A DNA stretch of 64,000 bases from Nannocystis punicea. GTDB lineage: Bacteria; Myxococcota_A; Polyangia; Nannocystales; Nannocystaceae. Position 1 is the stretch's first letter. Every line of letters begins with the position of its first letter. The position numbers and the translations under genes are program-made. The stretch lies in contig NZ_CP114040.1 of NCBI RefSeq assembly GCF_026965555.1, positions 5,208,001 to 5,272,000 on the forward strand. The letters are read 5' to 3'. A model generated the notes under the pieces. It saw only the letters and a program-made list of their open reading frames with translations, did no database searches and had not been told where the DNA came from. Below are positions 24,541-32,679 of the stretch, piece by piece.

Positions 24541-24759
24541 TCACTCGGCGGCCCAGCGGGCATCCGTCGCCTCGCGGACCTGGCGAAGATCGTGGCTGAC
24601 GAGCTCGAGCAGCTCTGACGACAGCGCGACGATCTGCTCCGGCGAGTAGCCTTGCTCCCGCATCTGGCGGAACAGGGATCGGGCCAGGATGTTGAGGGCG
24701 CGGCGATTGTCGGCGCGGGATGCCCCCTCGGGCGACGGTGCTTGAGCGACTGGAATCAT
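24541..24759 (-). CDS. Small helical hypothetical protein
   Basis: 72 residues from an ATG at 24759. Two amphipathic helices (RALNILARSLFRQMREQGYS, EQIVALSSELLELVSHDLRQV) suggest a small dimeric cytoplasmic protein. I do not recognise a family. It lies upstream of pgk on the same strand, but the 121-bp gap leaves operon membership open. The 247 bp further upstream (24760-25006) show no gene or clear structure. Confidence 0.6.
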   Translation of the reverse strand: MIPVAQAPSPEGASRADNRRALNILARSLFRQMREQGYSPEQIVALSSELLELVSHDLRQVREATDARWAAE

Positions 24760-25006
24760 GCGGCGTCCTTCTCGGCCAGGCCGCCCTGCAAGCCTCGGGC
24801 AGGGTCCAGAGCATATGCTGCCAGCTCGCCGGAAGAGTCAATATTGGCGCGTGGTTAGAGCGGTCACGACCGGCGGGCCGAGGCGCGGAGTCGCTGCCCG
24901 TGCGCATCTGGATGCACGCCGACCGCAACATCGTCCTTCCCGGCGCGCGCACACCTGTGCGCAGCGTGTCGCGATCTGCACCCCCGCGCGTGCGCGCGCC
25001 GGGCGA

Positions 25007-25369
25007 TCAGCTCGCCGCCGGGGTCGGCAAGTTGATCTGGCCGAACAGGATCTTCAGCAGCACATCGAACCGCTGCCACACATCCGGCGTGGGCTGCGAG
25101 AACGCGACCCCGACCTGGTATCGCCCCTCGGTCGGGGTCAACCACAGCACCTGCCCGAGCAGCGGCAGGGGCTCGCTCATGCCCCACTCGAAGACGAGCC
25201 GCAGGTGCGCGGTGACGTTGATCCCCGCGCCCACTGGATCGCCGACGACGCAGCACAGTCCCGACTCGGTGATGTCGCGGATCCGACCGGGGATCCGCGC
25301 GCGCCCGGTGTCGAGCTCGACGGCGAGGTCACAGACAAAGCGATCGTTGGCGGGCCGCGCGGCGGTCAC
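25007..25369 (-). CDS. PilZ-domain protein
   Basis: 120 residues from a GTG at 25369. A single PilZ domain, the usual receptor fold for cyclic di-GMP: N-terminal RPANDRF, the DITESGLCC segment matching D/N-x-S-x-x-G, and beta strands (GQVLWLTPTEGRYQVGVAF). The first motif has four residues between the arginines where three are usual (RxxxR), so nucleotide binding needs testing. Similar stand-alone PilZ proteins regulate motility or polysaccharide output. It ends near the two exported genes on the same strand (25384 and 25968), 14 bp downstream of them, and may be co-transcribed. Confidence 0.83.
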   Translation of the reverse strand: MTAARPANDRFVCDLAVELDTGRARIPGRIRDITESGLCCVVGDPVGAGINVTAHLRLVFEWGMSEPLPLLGQVLWLTPTEGRYQVGVAFSQPTPDVWQRFDVLLKILFGQINLPTPAAS

Positions 25370-25383
25370 GAGCGTGGAGCTTA

Positions 25384-25971
25384 TCAGAAGCGGAGCCCGG
25401 TGAGGCCCGTCAGCACTGCCTCGATCTCCGCCACCCGCACTCGCCGACCGATCGCCTCCTGGCCGTCGCGGGCCGGGAGTAGGGCGATCTCGAGCAACAG
25501 CTGCTGCCGCTCGAAGTAAAGCTGGGTCACCGCCACCAGCACCCGCTCGCGCTCGGCGGCCGCATCGAGGATCGCCCGGGCCGCCCGCAGCTCGTCCGGG
25601 TTGAAGACGAGCCGGCCGAGATCCCACGTGGCCCGGACCCTCGCGCCCCGCCCGGCGCCGAGGTCCTGCGTCAGCGCGTCGGCCGTACCCGCGGCCTGGT
25701 CGAGCTGGTAGTCGCGGTCGATCGTCTGGTCGTACTCGCCTTGCAGGCTCGGTAGCGCGGCCGCGGCCCTCGCCCGGGCGAGTAGCCGTCGCGCGCTCCG
25801 GGGCCCGAGCGCCAGCCGCTTCACGACCGCCTGCTGGACCTCGGCGATCGTGGGCCGCGCGGGCAAGGCCGCGAGAGCGCGCTCCAGGGCGGCTGGCTCG
25901 GGCACCGGCGTGGGTGGAGCCGCCGGCGCGAACGACAGCGTCGACAGGAGGAGCGAACGGAGCGCGATCAT
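25384..25971 (-). CDS. Exported helical protein, possibly outer-membrane-efflux-like
   Basis: 195 residues from the ATG at 25971, which overlaps the previous gene's stop (ATGA). It has a signal peptide (LRSLLLSTLSFAPAAPP) and then long helices rich in Ala, Arg and Leu (RRLLARARAAAALPSLQGEYDQT, ELRAARAILDAAAERERVLVAVTQLYFERQQLLLE). This pattern resembles a shortened TolC-type coiled-coil hairpin, but the length is less than half of a TolC protomer. The link to TolC is an inference from composition only. Translational coupling implies partnership with the upstream exported protein. Confidence 0.65.
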   Translation of the reverse strand: MIALRSLLLSTLSFAPAAPPTPVPEPAALERALAALPARPTIAEVQQAVVKRLALGPRSARRLLARARAAAALPSLQGEYDQTIDRDYQLDQAAGTADALTQDLGAGRGARVRATWDLGRLVFNPDELRAARAILDAAAERERVLVAVTQLYFERQQLLLEIALLPARDGQEAIGRRVRVAEIEAVLTGLTGLRF

Positions 25972-26735
25972 CGGACCTCGCCTCCGCACACGATCGCCGC
26001 CAGCGCCTCGCGCTCGACCGCTGCCAGCGGCCCGCGGCTGCGCGTCGGCGGGAGCTCGCGGAGCTGCGGGCGACGGGCGGCGTGCAGCTCGTGCCACGCG
26101 AGCTGGCGACCGATCCACCGCATCGGGTCGAACGCCACGCCGAGGCTGGCGACCACCGTGGTGTCGGTGGTCGCCTCGCTGGCCATCCCGACGCCGCGGC
26201 GCGCCTGGGCCCGCAGCTCGAGGCTGACGAAGAAGTCGAACGCGCTCGGGCGGCGCAGCCTGGCCAGCGCCGGCCCGCGGACGCACTGTCCGGCGGGCAG
26301 CGGGCAAGGGGAGGGGGCCCAGGCCCAACTCCCGCGGCTGTAGATCGGGACATGTCCGCTGGGACTGCAAGCGATCGCCGTCAGGCGTTCGCGCGGATCG
26401 ATCGCCGCGTCGGCGGCCTGCAGCGACGGATCGCCGCGCATCAGCACGAACGTCGCGTCGTCCGCCCCGCGCACCACCGCGGTGGCGGCGTCGAGGAACG
26501 CGGCCCGGGCCTCGCGCGGATCGGGCGCACCGGGCGGAAGATCGACGCGCTGCCAGCAAGCCGCGTCGGGAGCACCGCGGCGGGTGCCGTCGTCCCAGCA
26601 GATCCACAGGGCCGATTGCACCGCGCCGAGCCAGGCCCGCGGCGCCGCGCTTCCACCGTGCAGCAGCAGCAGCGGCGGCGGCTCGAGCACGCCCGGCGTC
26701 GAGAACAACAAGAAGAGAGCGAGGACTGGGTTCAC
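25968..26735 (-). CDS. Exported hypothetical protein
   Basis: 255 residues from a GTG at 26735 (VNPVLALFLLFSTPGVLEPP), giving a compact signal peptide. No known family is recognised. The mature part has several Cys (ICWDDG, DAACW, IACSPSG, CPLPAGQC) and a C-terminal half with SLELRAQARRGVG and GVAFDPMRW, which might be beta strands of an outer-membrane protein. It overlaps the next gene by 4 bp. The start region is an inverted copy of the start region of the divergent metallohydrolase gene at 26831. A palindrome (26350-26369) codes for SPSGHV. Confidence 0.6.
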   Translation of the reverse strand: MNPVLALFLLFSTPGVLEPPPLLLLHGGSAAPRAWLGAVQSALWICWDDGTRRGAPDAACWQRVDLPPGAPDPREARAAFLDAATAVVRGADDATFVLMRGDPSLQAADAAIDPRERLTAIACSPSGHVPIYSRGSWAWAPSPCPLPAGQCVRGPALARLRRPSAFDFFVSLELRAQARRGVGMASEATTDTTVVASLGVAFDPMRWIGRQLAWHELHAARRPQLRELPPTRSRGPLAAVEREALAAIVCGGEVR

Positions 26736-26832
26736 ATGGTGAGGTCGTTCGAACCAGGTCCGCTCTTGCATCGCCCGCGAAAAAAAAATCGGCGCTGCAA
26801 AAGATCGCCCGCTCGCGACGACCTCACCATGT
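26732..26832. repeat. Inverted duplicated start region shared by a divergent gene pair
   Basis: CACATGGTGAGGTCGT (26732-26747) is the exact reverse complement of 26817-26832. The similarity extends outward and inward: both genes begin CTCACCATGTG-AACCC or -CACCC, and about 35 bp upstream both have GGCGxTGCAAxAG. So both divergent genes carry copies of the same roughly 48-bp leader, in opposite directions, with an A9 tract between them. Each GTG start sits at the edge of the 16-bp repeat. Confidence 0.85.
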
Positions 26833-27739
26833 GCACCCGATCTTCTTCTCGCTGTCGCTCATCTTCTCGGCCCCGCTCGCGCCCCTCGACGTCGGCCCCG
26901 GCCTCGCGCCGCCGCCTGCGGGCCCGGGCTTCCACTTCATCGACGTCGGCCAGGGCTCGTCGCTCCTGCTCGTCGGTAGCGAGGGCCACGCAGTGCTCGT
27001 CGACGCCGGTCCACCCGCGGGGAGCGAGCCGATCCTCGCCGCCCTCGCCGCGCACGAACTCGCCGTCGTCGACCTCTGGATCTTCTCCCACTTCGACAAC
27101 GACCACATCGGCGGCTTCGTCCGCGCGCTCGCAGGGCCCGACAACCTCGCCGGGACCGACGACGACCTCGACCTGCGCGAACGGTGGGATCGCGGACTCG
27201 ACGGCGCGCCCGACACTCCCGCCGCCAGGGCCTACGCCAGCGCGACGAGCTCGCGGCGGGCCGTCGTCCCCGGCGATCGCTGGGACGCGCCAGGCCTGTC
27301 TATCCGCGTGATCGAGGCGGGCTCGGCGCCGGAGCGCGCGGCCGAAAACGAGCGCGGGCTGGCGCTCTGCATCGACGTGGAAGGCCTGAGGTTGCTCGCT
27401 CCAGGCGATCTCCCGTTCGTGCAAGTCGAGGCGGCGGCGCGAGCATGCGGCGCCGTCGACGTGTTGTGGGCCAGCCATCACGGCAGTCGCGGTGGGATCT
27501 CGCAGGCCGTTCTGGCCGCTGCAGCGCCCGCGTTGGTCGTGATCTCGGCCGGCGGCGACAATTCCTACTGCCATCCGCATCCCGAAACGTTGTCTTTGCT
27601 CCAGCACCACGCGGTGTGGTCGACGGACCTCGCCGGCGCCTCGCCCCACGGTCCCTGTCCGGGCCTGGCGGCCGCGTGGGGCCCCGAACATCAGGTCGCG
27701 CTGGCCGATCTGTGGCTGCCAGCAGGCGGGGCCGGCTGA
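26831..27739 (+). CDS. ComEC-like metallo-beta-lactamase-fold hydrolase, exported
   Basis: 302 residues from a GTG at 26831. A signal peptide is followed by the FIDVGQGSSLLL opening typical of the ComEC/Rec2 C-terminal hydrolase domain. Metal ligands: SHFDNDHIGG (HxDxDH), APGD, and SHHGSRGG; then SAGGDNSYCHPHPETL. It lacks the ComEC membrane domains, so it is a stand-alone periplasmic enzyme, perhaps a nuclease or phosphodiesterase. It is divergent from two unknown exported proteins with which it shares an inverted leader sequence. Confidence 0.85.
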   Translation: MHPIFFSLSLIFSAPLAPLDVGPGLAPPPAGPGFHFIDVGQGSSLLLVGSEGHAVLVDAGPPAGSEPILAALAAHELAVVDLWIFSHFDNDHIGGFVRALAGPDNLAGTDDDLDLRERWDRGLDGAPDTPAARAYASATSSRRAVVPGDRWDAPGLSIRVIEAGSAPERAAENERGLALCIDVEGLRLLAPGDLPFVQVEAAARACGAVDVLWASHHGSRGGISQAVLAAAAPALVVISAGGDNSYCHPHPETLSLLQHHAVWSTDLAGASPHGPCPGLAAAWGPEHQVALADLWLPAGGAG

Positions 27740-27814
27740 CCTCGAGGGGACGACGGGGCTGCTCAGGCGCGCCGTGGTGCTGGCTCCGCATACGCTGTTA
27801 CACTGGCGCCGCCC

Positions 27815-28360
27815 GTGCGGCCCTCCAGCTCCCCCCAGGTCCTTCTCGGCGTCGCCCTCGTCTCCGTTGTGGCTACGGGGTGCAGCGGCTGGGTCGGCTA
27901 CGGTAACACCTACTACAAGCGCCGCGAGACGCCGGTCTCCCATGAAGCTTCCTACAGCTTCGGAAGCCCCGGCTCGGCCTGGCGTCCGCTCTCGCAAAAG
28001 GGCACCCAGGTCGCGTGGTATAATGATGGGCTCGACGCCGTCATCGTCCTCGACAGCCAGTGCGAGATGCACGGCGACAGCTCGCTCGAGCAGTTCACCG
28101 ATCACTTGCGCATCGATTTTCGTGAGTGGGAGGTGCTGTCGCAGGAGCGGGTCACGCTGGTCCAGCGTGACGCGGTGCGCACCGTCGTGCTCGCCTCCAT
28201 CGACGGGGTCATCAAGACCCAGATGGAAATTTACGTGGTGAAGAAGGACGGCTGTCTGTTCGACCTCGAGTACATCGCGCCGCCGCGCAGCTTCGAGAGC
28301 GGCCGCGGGGACTTCGCCAAGGTCGTCAGCGGTTTTGCCTTCCCGATCCGGGGCGGGTGA
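27815..28360 (+). CDS. Lipoprotein, first gene of Mla operon
   Basis: 181 residues from a GTG at 27815. Signal peptide with lipobox VVATGC. The mature part is a mixed alpha/beta domain of about 150 residues (VAWYNDGLDAVIVLDSQCEMHGD, LEQFTDHLRIDF, RDAVRTVVLASIDGVIKTQMEIYVVKKDGCLFDLEYIA). I do not know the family, but similar single-domain lipoproteins accompany ABC or Mce genes in deltaproteobacteria. Its stop overlaps the MlaE start by 4 bp, so it is part of the transport system, perhaps the periplasmic or outer-membrane partner. Confidence 0.8.
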   Translation: MRPSSSPQVLLGVALVSVVATGCSGWVGYGNTYYKRRETPVSHEASYSFGSPGSAWRPLSQKGTQVAWYNDGLDAVIVLDSQCEMHGDSSLEQFTDHLRIDFREWEVLSQERVTLVQRDAVRTVVLASIDGVIKTQMEIYVVKKDGCLFDLEYIAPPRSFESGRGDFAKVVSGFAFPIRGG

Positions 28361-29142
28361 GCGTGCGCAGACCGTTCGAATACATCGGTGAAGCGATCCG
28401 CGCCGGCTTCGACTGGGCGGGTGGCATCTCTCTCCTTCTGGGTCGGGCGCTGCTCCGCGGCGTGCAGCGGCCGTGGGGCATCTACGACGTCTTCAATCAG
28501 ATCGTCGCGCTGGGGATCCGGAGCCTCCCGCTGTCGACGCTGATGGGCGTGTTCGTCGGCATGGCGCTGACGTGGCAGTTCGGCGAGGCGCTGATGGGCT
28601 TCGGCGCCAAGAACGCCGTCGGCTCCGCGGCCGCGCTCGCGCTCGTGCGCGAGCTGGTGCCCACGCTGATGGCGCTGACGATCGGCGCCAAGATCGCGAC
28701 CGGCGTCACCGCCGAGCTCGGGTCGATGAAGGTCTCGGAGCAGATCGACGCCATCGCCTCGCTCGGCGCCGACCCGGTCAAAAAGCTGGTGTGGCCGCGC
28801 CTCGTCGCCTCGACGGTCACGCTGCCGCTGCTCAACATCTACGGCAACGTGCTCGCGCTGATCGGAGGGGCCTTCATCGCCGACATCGTGTTCGACGTCC
28901 CGGCCGAGTACTTCTACGAGACGTACATCGATGAGCTGTACCCGATGGACTACATCTCGGGCCTCGTGAAGTCGTTCACGTTTGGCCTGCTGGTCGGCCT
29001 CATCGGCTGCTACCAGGGTTTCCAGACCAAGTTCGGCACCGAGGCGGTCGGTATCTCGACCACCAACACCGTGGTCGCTACCAGTGTGGCGATCATCGTG
29101 TTCGACTTCGTGCTGACGACGATCTTCCTGCCGGTCGGATAG
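28357..29142 (+). CDS. mlaE: MlaE-type ABC transporter permease
   Basis: 261 residues from a GTG overlapping the previous stop (GTGA). Family signatures: GVFVGMALTWQFGEAL, LVRELVPTLMALTIGAKIATGVTAELGSMKVSEQIDAI (the central conserved segment), and a C-terminal GCYQGF with helices. Together with MlaF it forms the inner-membrane complex that moves phospholipids between the membranes. Five or so helices are seen, as expected. Confidence 0.95.
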   Translation: MSVRRPFEYIGEAIRAGFDWAGGISLLLGRALLRGVQRPWGIYDVFNQIVALGIRSLPLSTLMGVFVGMALTWQFGEALMGFGAKNAVGSAAALALVRELVPTLMALTIGAKIATGVTAELGSMKVSEQIDAIASLGADPVKKLVWPRLVASTVTLPLLNIYGNVLALIGGAFIADIVFDVPAEYFYETYIDELYPMDYISGLVKSFTFGLLVGLIGCYQGFQTKFGTEAVGISTTNTVVATSVAIIVFDFVLTTIFLPVG

Positions 29143-29148
29143 TTCGCC

Positions 29149-29907
29149 ATGGCGCCGATCATCGAGCTCCGCAACGTCTACAAGCGCTTCGGCGACAACA
29201 TCATCTACGAGGACATGAGCTTCGGCGTCGAGCCGGGCGAGACGTTTACGATCATCGGCGGCAGCGGCATGGGCAAGAGCGTGTGCCTCAAGCTGATGAT
29301 CGGGCTGCTCCCGTACGACGCCGGCCACGTGCTCTACCGCGGCAAGGAGGTCGGCGATATGGACGCCGAGAACCTCCGCGAGCTGCGGCGCAACGTGGCG
29401 ATGGTGTTCCAGGGCGGCGCGCTCTTTGACTCCATGAGCGTGTTCGACAACGTCACCTACGCCCTGCGCGAACACACCAAGATGTCGGACCAGGAGATGC
29501 TCGAGCGCGCCAGGGAGTGCCTCGACATGGTGGGTCTCGGGTACGACAAGGAGATCCTCTACCGGATGCCCGCCAGCCTCAGCGGCGGCATGCGCAAGCG
29601 CGCCGCGCTCGCGCGCTCGATCGCCATCAAGCCCGAGGTGATCCTGTACGATGAACCGACGACCGGCCTCGACCCGGCCAACATCGAGCGCATCGGCCAC
29701 ATGATCCGCAAGCTGCAGAAAGAGCTCGGCGTGACCAGCATCGTCGTGACCCACGACATGCCGATCGCGTGGAAGTGCTCGAACCGCGTGGCGATGCTGT
29801 GGCAGCGGAAGTTCCCGTACATCGGTACGCCGGACGAGATCCAGGCGAACCCGGCGCCCGAGGTCCACGAGTTCATCAACGGCATCTATCACGAGGACCA
29901 GGACTGA
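29149..29907 (+). CDS. mlaF: MlaF-type ABC transporter ATPase
   Basis: 252 residues. Walker A GGSGMGKS (37-44), signature LSGGMRKRAALARSI, Walker B VILYDEPTTGLDP, and switch His in VVTHDM. The ATPase drives the MlaE permease. It lies 6 bp after mlaE and its stop shares a base with the start of mlaD (TGATG). Confidence 0.96.
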   Translation: MAPIIELRNVYKRFGDNIIYEDMSFGVEPGETFTIIGGSGMGKSVCLKLMIGLLPYDAGHVLYRGKEVGDMDAENLRELRRNVAMVFQGGALFDSMSVFDNVTYALREHTKMSDQEMLERARECLDMVGLGYDKEILYRMPASLSGGMRKRAALARSIAIKPEVILYDEPTTGLDPANIERIGHMIRKLQKELGVTSIVVTHDMPIAWKCSNRVAMLWQRKFPYIGTPDEIQANPAPEVHEFINGIYHEDQD

Positions 29908-31259
29908 TGGCCAACCGCAAGAACGAAGCCCGCCTCAACTTGATCGTCGGCATGTTCGTGATCGGCCTCGGGGCCGTCGGTGTGCTGTCGATCTTCATCA
30001 TCGGTCAGGGCAAGGGCACCTGGAAGGAGAAGGGCCTCGTCTACGCCGACTTCCGCCAGGTCTCGGGCCTCAAGAAGGGCAGCCCGGTCCAGCTCGAAGG
30101 CATCGAGATCGGGGTCGTGCAGGACCGCGAGTTCGTCGAGCTCGAGTACCCGTGCAACCCGCTGACCGAGGACCGCGGCCGGTTCGGCCAGGAGCGCACC
30201 GACGACTGCGACCGCACCATGTTCTGCGCGCCCGAGGGCAAGTGCGCCGAGCTCGAGGCGTACTCCTTCAACAAGGACCTCCACCCGCCGTGCGAGGAGG
30301 ACTCGCAGTGCCGTGAGGACGAGGTGTGCGTCACGCAGGAGTTTCGCCGCCGCTACCGCCGCGTCTCGTGGACCGGCAACACCGGCGTGTGCGACGGCTT
30401 CACGACCGACCACAAGCGCATCCGCGTGACCCTCAGCGTGTTCGCCGACAGCCTGCAGCACATCCGCGAGGACAGCCGCGCGACGGTGTCGCAGAACGGC
30501 CTGCTCGGCGACCAGCTGGTCCAGATCTCGGTCGGCCGCGGCGCCCCGATCCCCTCGGGCGGCCGGATCCAGACCACGCCGTCGCTCATCGAGGAGCTCG
30601 ACAACGTCAAGGAGCGCGTCGACGGCGTGTTCGGCAAGGTCGAGGAGACCATCGGCGGCATCGCCGAGCTCGCGTCGGCGATGGGGGACGAGAAGACCAT
30701 CCGCAACGTCCAGGGCCTGCTGGCCAACGTCAACGAGGTGTCGCGCCAGATCGCCGAGGGCAAGGGCCTGGTCGGCGCGTTGCTCAACGACGACCAGTAC
30801 GTGCGTGACTTCGGCTCGACGCTCCGCAGCGTCCGCGACACCGCGCAGAACCTCAACGGCTTCGTCGCCAAGGCCAAGAGCAGCATGACGAAGATCGACG
30901 ACAACCTGCAGCCGCTGGTCGACGACGGCCGCAAGGTGATGTCCGACGTCTCGACGGTCATCAAGGACCTCAAGGACCCGAACAACAAGAGCCTGCTCGC
31001 CAAGGTCGTCTACGACCCGAAGGGCGAGATCGTGAAGGACCTCGAGGAGACGCTCGACAACGTCAGCAAGGTCGTCTCCACCATCGAGAAGGGCGACGGC
31101 ACGCTCGGCAAGCTGCTCAAGGACCCCAAGGCGTACGACGACCTGGTGAAGATCCTCGGCAACATCGAGCGCAACAACACCATCAAGAAGCTGGTCCGCT
31201 TCGTCGTCGAGAAGGACGAGGCCGCCAGCTCCGCCGCGCCGACCGCCAAGCCCAAGTGA
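29907..31259 (+). CDS. mlaD: MlaD-type MCE protein with Cys-rich insertion
   Basis: 450 residues from the ATG at 29907. An N-terminal membrane helix (LIVGMFVIGLGAVGVLSIFII) is followed by an MCE domain (VYADFRQVSGLKKGSPVQLEGIEIGVV ... ISVGRGAPIPSGGRI), the lipid-binding module of Mla systems. The MCE domain is split by about 90 residues (76-168) holding eight Cys (83, 101, 107, 113, 129, 135, 141, 162), which I do not know from other MlaD proteins. The C-terminal half is long and helical, with Lys/Asp-rich amphipathic repeats (VKERVDGVFGKVEETIGGIAELA, LIKDLKDPNNKSLLAKVVYDPKGEIVKDLEETL), as in needle-like Mce proteins. Confidence 0.93.
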   Translation: MANRKNEARLNLIVGMFVIGLGAVGVLSIFIIGQGKGTWKEKGLVYADFRQVSGLKKGSPVQLEGIEIGVVQDREFVELEYPCNPLTEDRGRFGQERTDDCDRTMFCAPEGKCAELEAYSFNKDLHPPCEEDSQCREDEVCVTQEFRRRYRRVSWTGNTGVCDGFTTDHKRIRVTLSVFADSLQHIREDSRATVSQNGLLGDQLVQISVGRGAPIPSGGRIQTTPSLIEELDNVKERVDGVFGKVEETIGGIAELASAMGDEKTIRNVQGLLANVNEVSRQIAEGKGLVGALLNDDQYVRDFGSTLRSVRDTAQNLNGFVAKAKSSMTKIDDNLQPLVDDGRKVMSDVSTVIKDLKDPNNKSLLAKVVYDPKGEIVKDLEETLDNVSKVVSTIEKGDGTLGKLLKDPKAYDDLVKILGNIERNNTIKKLVRFVVEKDEAASSAAPTAKPK

Positions 31260-31463
31260 GGCCGACTCGCCCCCCGAGGGGCGGCCGATCCAGCGACTGC
31301 CTCGCGCCGGTACGCCGCGAGCTTCTTCACCGGAGCTCTCGTCCTCGCGCCTACGCGGCAACCTCTACTCGTGCTGCGCAGCCACTTCCTCCACTTCACG
31401 GCAGTGGCGATGCTGGGCGGCGATCACGTGAGTCTCGGCCGTCCACTTTGGATGTCGGATTAG

Positions 31464-31497
31464 ACATGGCGCATGGGCCATGTCCTCACGGTCATGT
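31464..31497. repeat. Chained palindromes in the 31260-31491 convergent gap
   Basis: Two dyads, at 31464-31483 and 31478-31497, are spaced 14 bp and share an arm. The second runs into the last codons of the hydrolase gene on the minus strand. The rest of the 232-bp gap shows no feature. Confidence 0.8.
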
Positions 31498-32451
31498 CCT
31501 CGAGCGCAGCGAGGGCACGACGGTGTGGTCGATGAAGCCGGCGATCTCGTCGGCGATCTCGAGCGGGAACTCGGCCGGCAGGGCGTGCGTGGCGGCGGGG
31601 TAGACCTTCCACTGGGCGCGCGGGATCTGGGCCACGAGGGCGCGCATCGTCGCCAGCGGGACGAAGTTGTCGCGCGCCCCGGCGACGACCAGGGTGGGCA
31701 CGGCGATGGTGGGCAGGACGTCGGCCGCGCTGTGGCGCTGGGCCTCGTCGACGACCGCGAGGAACAGCTCGGGGTTCATCGCCGCGATGCCGCGCATGTA
31801 CAGCTCGAGGTCGGCGACCTCGATGCGTTCGGCGTTGACCTGACCGCTGCGCAGGCTGAGCTCGCGCGAGAGCGGGGAGGGCAGCCACTTGCGCCACGTG
31901 CGGGTGGTGACGTCGCGAGCGATCCGCGTCGCCGCGAGGGCGAGCGGCAGCAGGCGGCGGAAGTTCTGCGTGCCCTGGAAGCTGTCGAGCACGCGCCCGC
32001 TGGGGCCGGCCAACGAGAGCAAGCCGGCCACGCGTTCGCGGTGCCGGCGGTACAGCTCCAGCGCGACGGGGAACCCCATGGAGAAACCCACCGCGACCAC
32101 CGGGCCGATGCCGAGGTGGTCGCATGCGGCCGCCGCGTCGTCGGCCAGCGTGGGGATGCTGAGCCGCCACGGCCGTGGTGGGTCCGGGGACTGTCCGTGC
32201 CCGCGATAGTGCATGAGCGCAACGCGCCGCTGCTCACTGAGCAGCGGCACGATGCGTTCGAAGGCCCATCCTGCGCAGCCGAGGCCGTCGAGGATGAGGA
32301 TCGCGGGCGGGGGAGCGTCCTTGGGGCCGCTGACGAAGAGACGGATCGAGGCTCCGTCGTCGCGCCGGAGGCGAAGCGCGAGCGGCCCGGCCGCCAGGGG
32401 GTCGGGGGCGCGGTTACTCGTTCCGCCCGCGCTCGTCATCCGGGGCGTCAT
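31492..32451 (-). CDS. Alpha/beta hydrolase
   Basis: 319 residues from an ATG at 32451; a second Met four codons on is also possible. The fold is clear: GLGCAGWAFERI (oxyanion region), MHYRGHGQS, nucleophile elbow GFSMGFP, acid in AGARDNFVPL, and His in AATHALPAEF. Substrate unknown. It has no signal peptide. The first codons overlap the end of the RHH regulator gene by 38 bp, indicating co-transcription from the regulator gene. Confidence 0.88.
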   Translation of the reverse strand: MTPRMTSAGGTSNRAPDPLAAGPLALRLRRDDGASIRLFVSGPKDAPPPAILILDGLGCAGWAFERIVPLLSEQRRVALMHYRGHGQSPDPPRPWRLSIPTLADDAAAACDHLGIGPVVAVGFSMGFPVALELYRRHRERVAGLLSLAGPSGRVLDSFQGTQNFRRLLPLALAATRIARDVTTRTWRKWLPSPLSRELSLRSGQVNAERIEVADLELYMRGIAAMNPELFLAVVDEAQRHSAADVLPTIAVPTLVVAGARDNFVPLATMRALVAQIPRAQWKVYPAATHALPAEFPLEIADEIAGFIDHTVVPSLRSRT

Positions 32452-32623
32452 CCGCGAGCTCGTTGACGCTGGGGTACTTCATGATGTCCTTGCGCGCGAT
32501 CTTCCAGGCCTTCTGGACGATCCACGAAAGCGAGCGGTCTTGGCGGTTAGCCTCCTCCTGGATCTCCTTTAGCATTTGTTCGGGGAAATAGAGCGACTGC
32601 TTGCGCTTGTCCGAGCTAGCCAT
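32414..32623 (-). CDS. Ribbon-helix-helix-type small regulator
   Basis: 69 residues. KQSLYFPEQMLKEIQEEANRQ followed by DRSLSWIVQKAWKIA has the beta strand-helix-helix pattern of CopG/Arc-type DNA-binding proteins, with the second helix start SLSWIVQ. The tail is acidic. It probably binds DNA as a dimer. The start lies 56 bp from the divergent TetR gene, and it may regulate that gap or its own operon with the hydrolase. Confidence 0.8.
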   Translation of the reverse strand: MASSDKRKQSLYFPEQMLKEIQEEANRQDRSLSWIVQKAWKIARKDIMKYPSVNELADDAPDDERGRNE

Positions 32624-32679
32624 GCCGATGTGGTCTCCGCTGGTGAAAATCGCGGAATTTAGGGTAGGCTTCGCGGCGT

